A DNA stretch of 7,443 nt from Spirochaetaceae bacterium (lineage in GTDB: Bacteria; Spirochaetota; Spirochaetia; B11-G9). The translations under genes were made by a program, and so were the position numbers. Below, in pieces: positions 6,520-7,443 of this stretch. Below the pieces are notes generated by a model, which saw nothing but the letters and a program-made list of their open reading frames with translations, searched no databases and was not told the DNA's origin. Position 1 is the stretch's first letter; each line of letters begins with the position of its first letter. The stretch covers positions 1 through 7,443 of the forward strand of contig DAOWMA010000094.1 of the NCBI GenBank assembly GCA_030643345.1. The letters are read 5' to 3'.

Positions 6520-6548
6520 ATGATAGGGTGTTATAATATAAACTTCAA
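6520..6548 (-). promoter_or_regulatory. candidate promoter of the nitronate-monooxygenase-like gene
   Basis: On the minus strand TTGAAG (6548-6543, 4 of 6) and TATCAT (6525-6520, 5 of 6) are spaced by 17 bp. The leader to the ATG at 6461 would be about 50 nt. An overlapping alternative is GTGAAA (6561-6556) with TATTAT (6538-6533), also 17 bp apart. Either choice rules out translation from the ATG at 6521. Confidence 0.5.
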
Positions 6549-6656
6549 GAGTGTTTTTCACTAAATCCATACACTTTTAACTATTTGCTGGCAGTTTCAT
6601 ACCAGGAAGCAGAATTTTTTCTGTTAATTCCATCCATAAATTTTAATCTGCTGTAT

Positions 6657-7443
6657 CTAAAAACGATAGGAAACACCCAGGGAAAATATCTGGATATAAC
6701 CCATTAAATCCATCATCATCTCCTCCGGGACAATAGAAAATAAGAAAACAATCGGGGGCATATATATTCCTGCCAGGGCATTAATTGAAAATTGCGGAGA
6801 TATATTATAACCAATCTCTGTAGTAACTCTGCCCAGGGTTGTAAAAGCAGCTCCGGAATCGGAAGAAAATTTCGCCCCGGCATAAAATACCAGTGATGTC
6901 TGAGCATACAGCTTTGCTGAATTTTTAAAACGAATCCCAATTCCTGGTAATAAATAACTGCTATTGTAATAATCAATCAGGAAAGAATAGATAATACCTC
7001 TGTTCCTTGTTTTATATGATGTATAATCAAAAATAAGAGGGAAAACAGACAATCCAAATACAGGATCTTCATTCATAAAGAATTGTCTTCCTCCCAGAGC
7101 CCATAAGGGAATTTCATTCCCCCGGGAAATTGACTCCAGATATCGTAGTTTCTCAAGAAGTTCCCTTGTATAGAGCGCTTCCCCTGTATTTATATATACT
7201 GGTTGTACCATAGTTAATTCAGGTGCAATATTCAAAGCTGTTTCATCAATAAATGCAGAAAATGCTGCATAATCGGTGATACTCCTGTCAGATTGATACT
7301 GTTCATATTTAATAATACTGCCATCCTGATTAAGAACAAAATCTACAGCAAGGTCATTATTATTAAAAGTTAGTATAATTTGTAATGTTGAATCTGCTTC
7401 ACTTTCTGTATACACCCTTACTACAGGCTGATGCCTGGAAATC
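6657..7443 (-). CDS. probable outer-membrane beta-barrel protein, C-terminal part (5' end beyond the window)
   Basis: The frame is open from the right edge to a TAG at 6657, giving 262 visible residues. A GTG at 7415 is in frame, but the frame stays open upstream of it (reading I-S-R-H-Q-P-V-V-R), so the true start is probably outside. The last 120 or so residues alternate polar and hydrophobic/aromatic positions with turn-like breaks, as in transmembrane beta strands: for example GIIYSFLIDYYN, KLYAQTSLVFYAGAKF, VTTEIGYNISPQFSINALAGIYM. The chain ends in SLGVSYRF, and a terminal aromatic residue is typical of proteins inserted by the BAM machinery. The earlier part (about the first 130 visible residues) is mixed and looks like a periplasmic domain or the end of one. 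I do not recognise the family. No convincing terminator follows, although the next gene has its own candidate promoter. Confidence 0.65.
   Translation of the reverse strand, partial: ISRHQPVVRVYTESEADSTLQIILTFNNNDLAVDFVLNQDGSIIKYEQYQSDRSITDYAAFSAFIDETALNIAPELTMVQPVYINTGEALYTRELLEKLRYLESISRGNEIPLWALGGRQFFMNEDPVFGLSVFPLIFDYTSYKTRNRGIIYSFLIDYYNSSYLLPGIGIRFKNSAKLYAQTSLVFYAGAKFSSDSGAAFTTLGRVTTEIGYNISPQFSINALAGIYMPPIVFLFSIVPEEMMMDLMGYIQIFSLGVSYRF

Noticed and set aside
6462..6521. Extra 20 codons at the front of the nitronate-monooxygenase-like gene
   Set aside because: No ribosome binding site before the ATG at 6521, overlap with a promoter-like -10 box, and the homology-like part begins after the downstream ATG, which has a strong Shine-Dalgarno.
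6610..6623. Hairpin CAGAA-TTTT-TTCTG as terminator of the barrel gene
   Set aside because: The stem is only 5 bp, AT-rich, and not followed by a T-run on the minus strand.
1..7443. tRNA, rRNA, CRISPR array, insertion sequence or phage attachment site
   Set aside because: No cloverleaf-like, rRNA-like, spaced-repeat, transposase or flanking-repeat pattern was seen; apart from the short intergenic regions the window is filled with coding sequence.

Overview
All genes in this 7.4 kb window are on the minus strand. It holds a complete de novo NAD biosynthesis operon (nadA, nadB, nadC) and, just upstream, a gene for a Nudix-like/winged-helix regulator of the NrtR/NadQ type. Further upstream are a large uncharacterised protein resembling nitronate monooxygenases and the C-terminal part of a probable outer-membrane beta-barrel protein. 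The barrel protein suggests a diderm bacterium. Base composition looks moderate to AT-rich. The NadA and regulator sequence types resemble alphaproteobacterial ones as I remember them, but the other genes do not look typically alphaproteobacterial. A free-living spirochaete or similar anaerobe is a guess; the sequence alone does not settle the lineage.

Layout in transcription order, right to left. From 7443 to 6657 is the 3' end of the barrel gene. From 6656 to 6462 is an intergenic region with a candidate promoter and a leader hairpin. From 6461 to 4674 is the nitronate-monooxygenase-like gene, closed by a clear intrinsic terminator at 4653-4627. From 4626 to 4511 is the promoter region of the regulator gene, with short direct and inverted repeats. 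From 4510 to 3512 is the regulator. From 3511 to 3405 is a control region dominated by a perfect 20+3+20 bp inverted repeat built from four TATACTC/GAGTATA half-sites, lying inside the nadA promoter. From 3404 to 65 is nadA-nadB-nadC, with a 14 bp nadA/nadB overlap and a 21 bp nadB/nadC gap. No terminator is visible after nadC, and a short open frame runs off the left edge.

How it probably works: NadB oxidises L-aspartate to iminoaspartate, NadA (a [4Fe-4S] enzyme) condenses it with dihydroxyacetone phosphate to quinolinate, and NadC converts quinolinate to nicotinate mononucleotide. The regulator keeps a Nudix fold but has lost the catalytic Nudix residues, so it probably senses an NAD-related ligand and represses nadABC by binding the tandem palindrome. 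The main leads are this operator architecture and the 595-residue nitronate-monooxygenase-like protein with a cysteine-rich C-terminal part.
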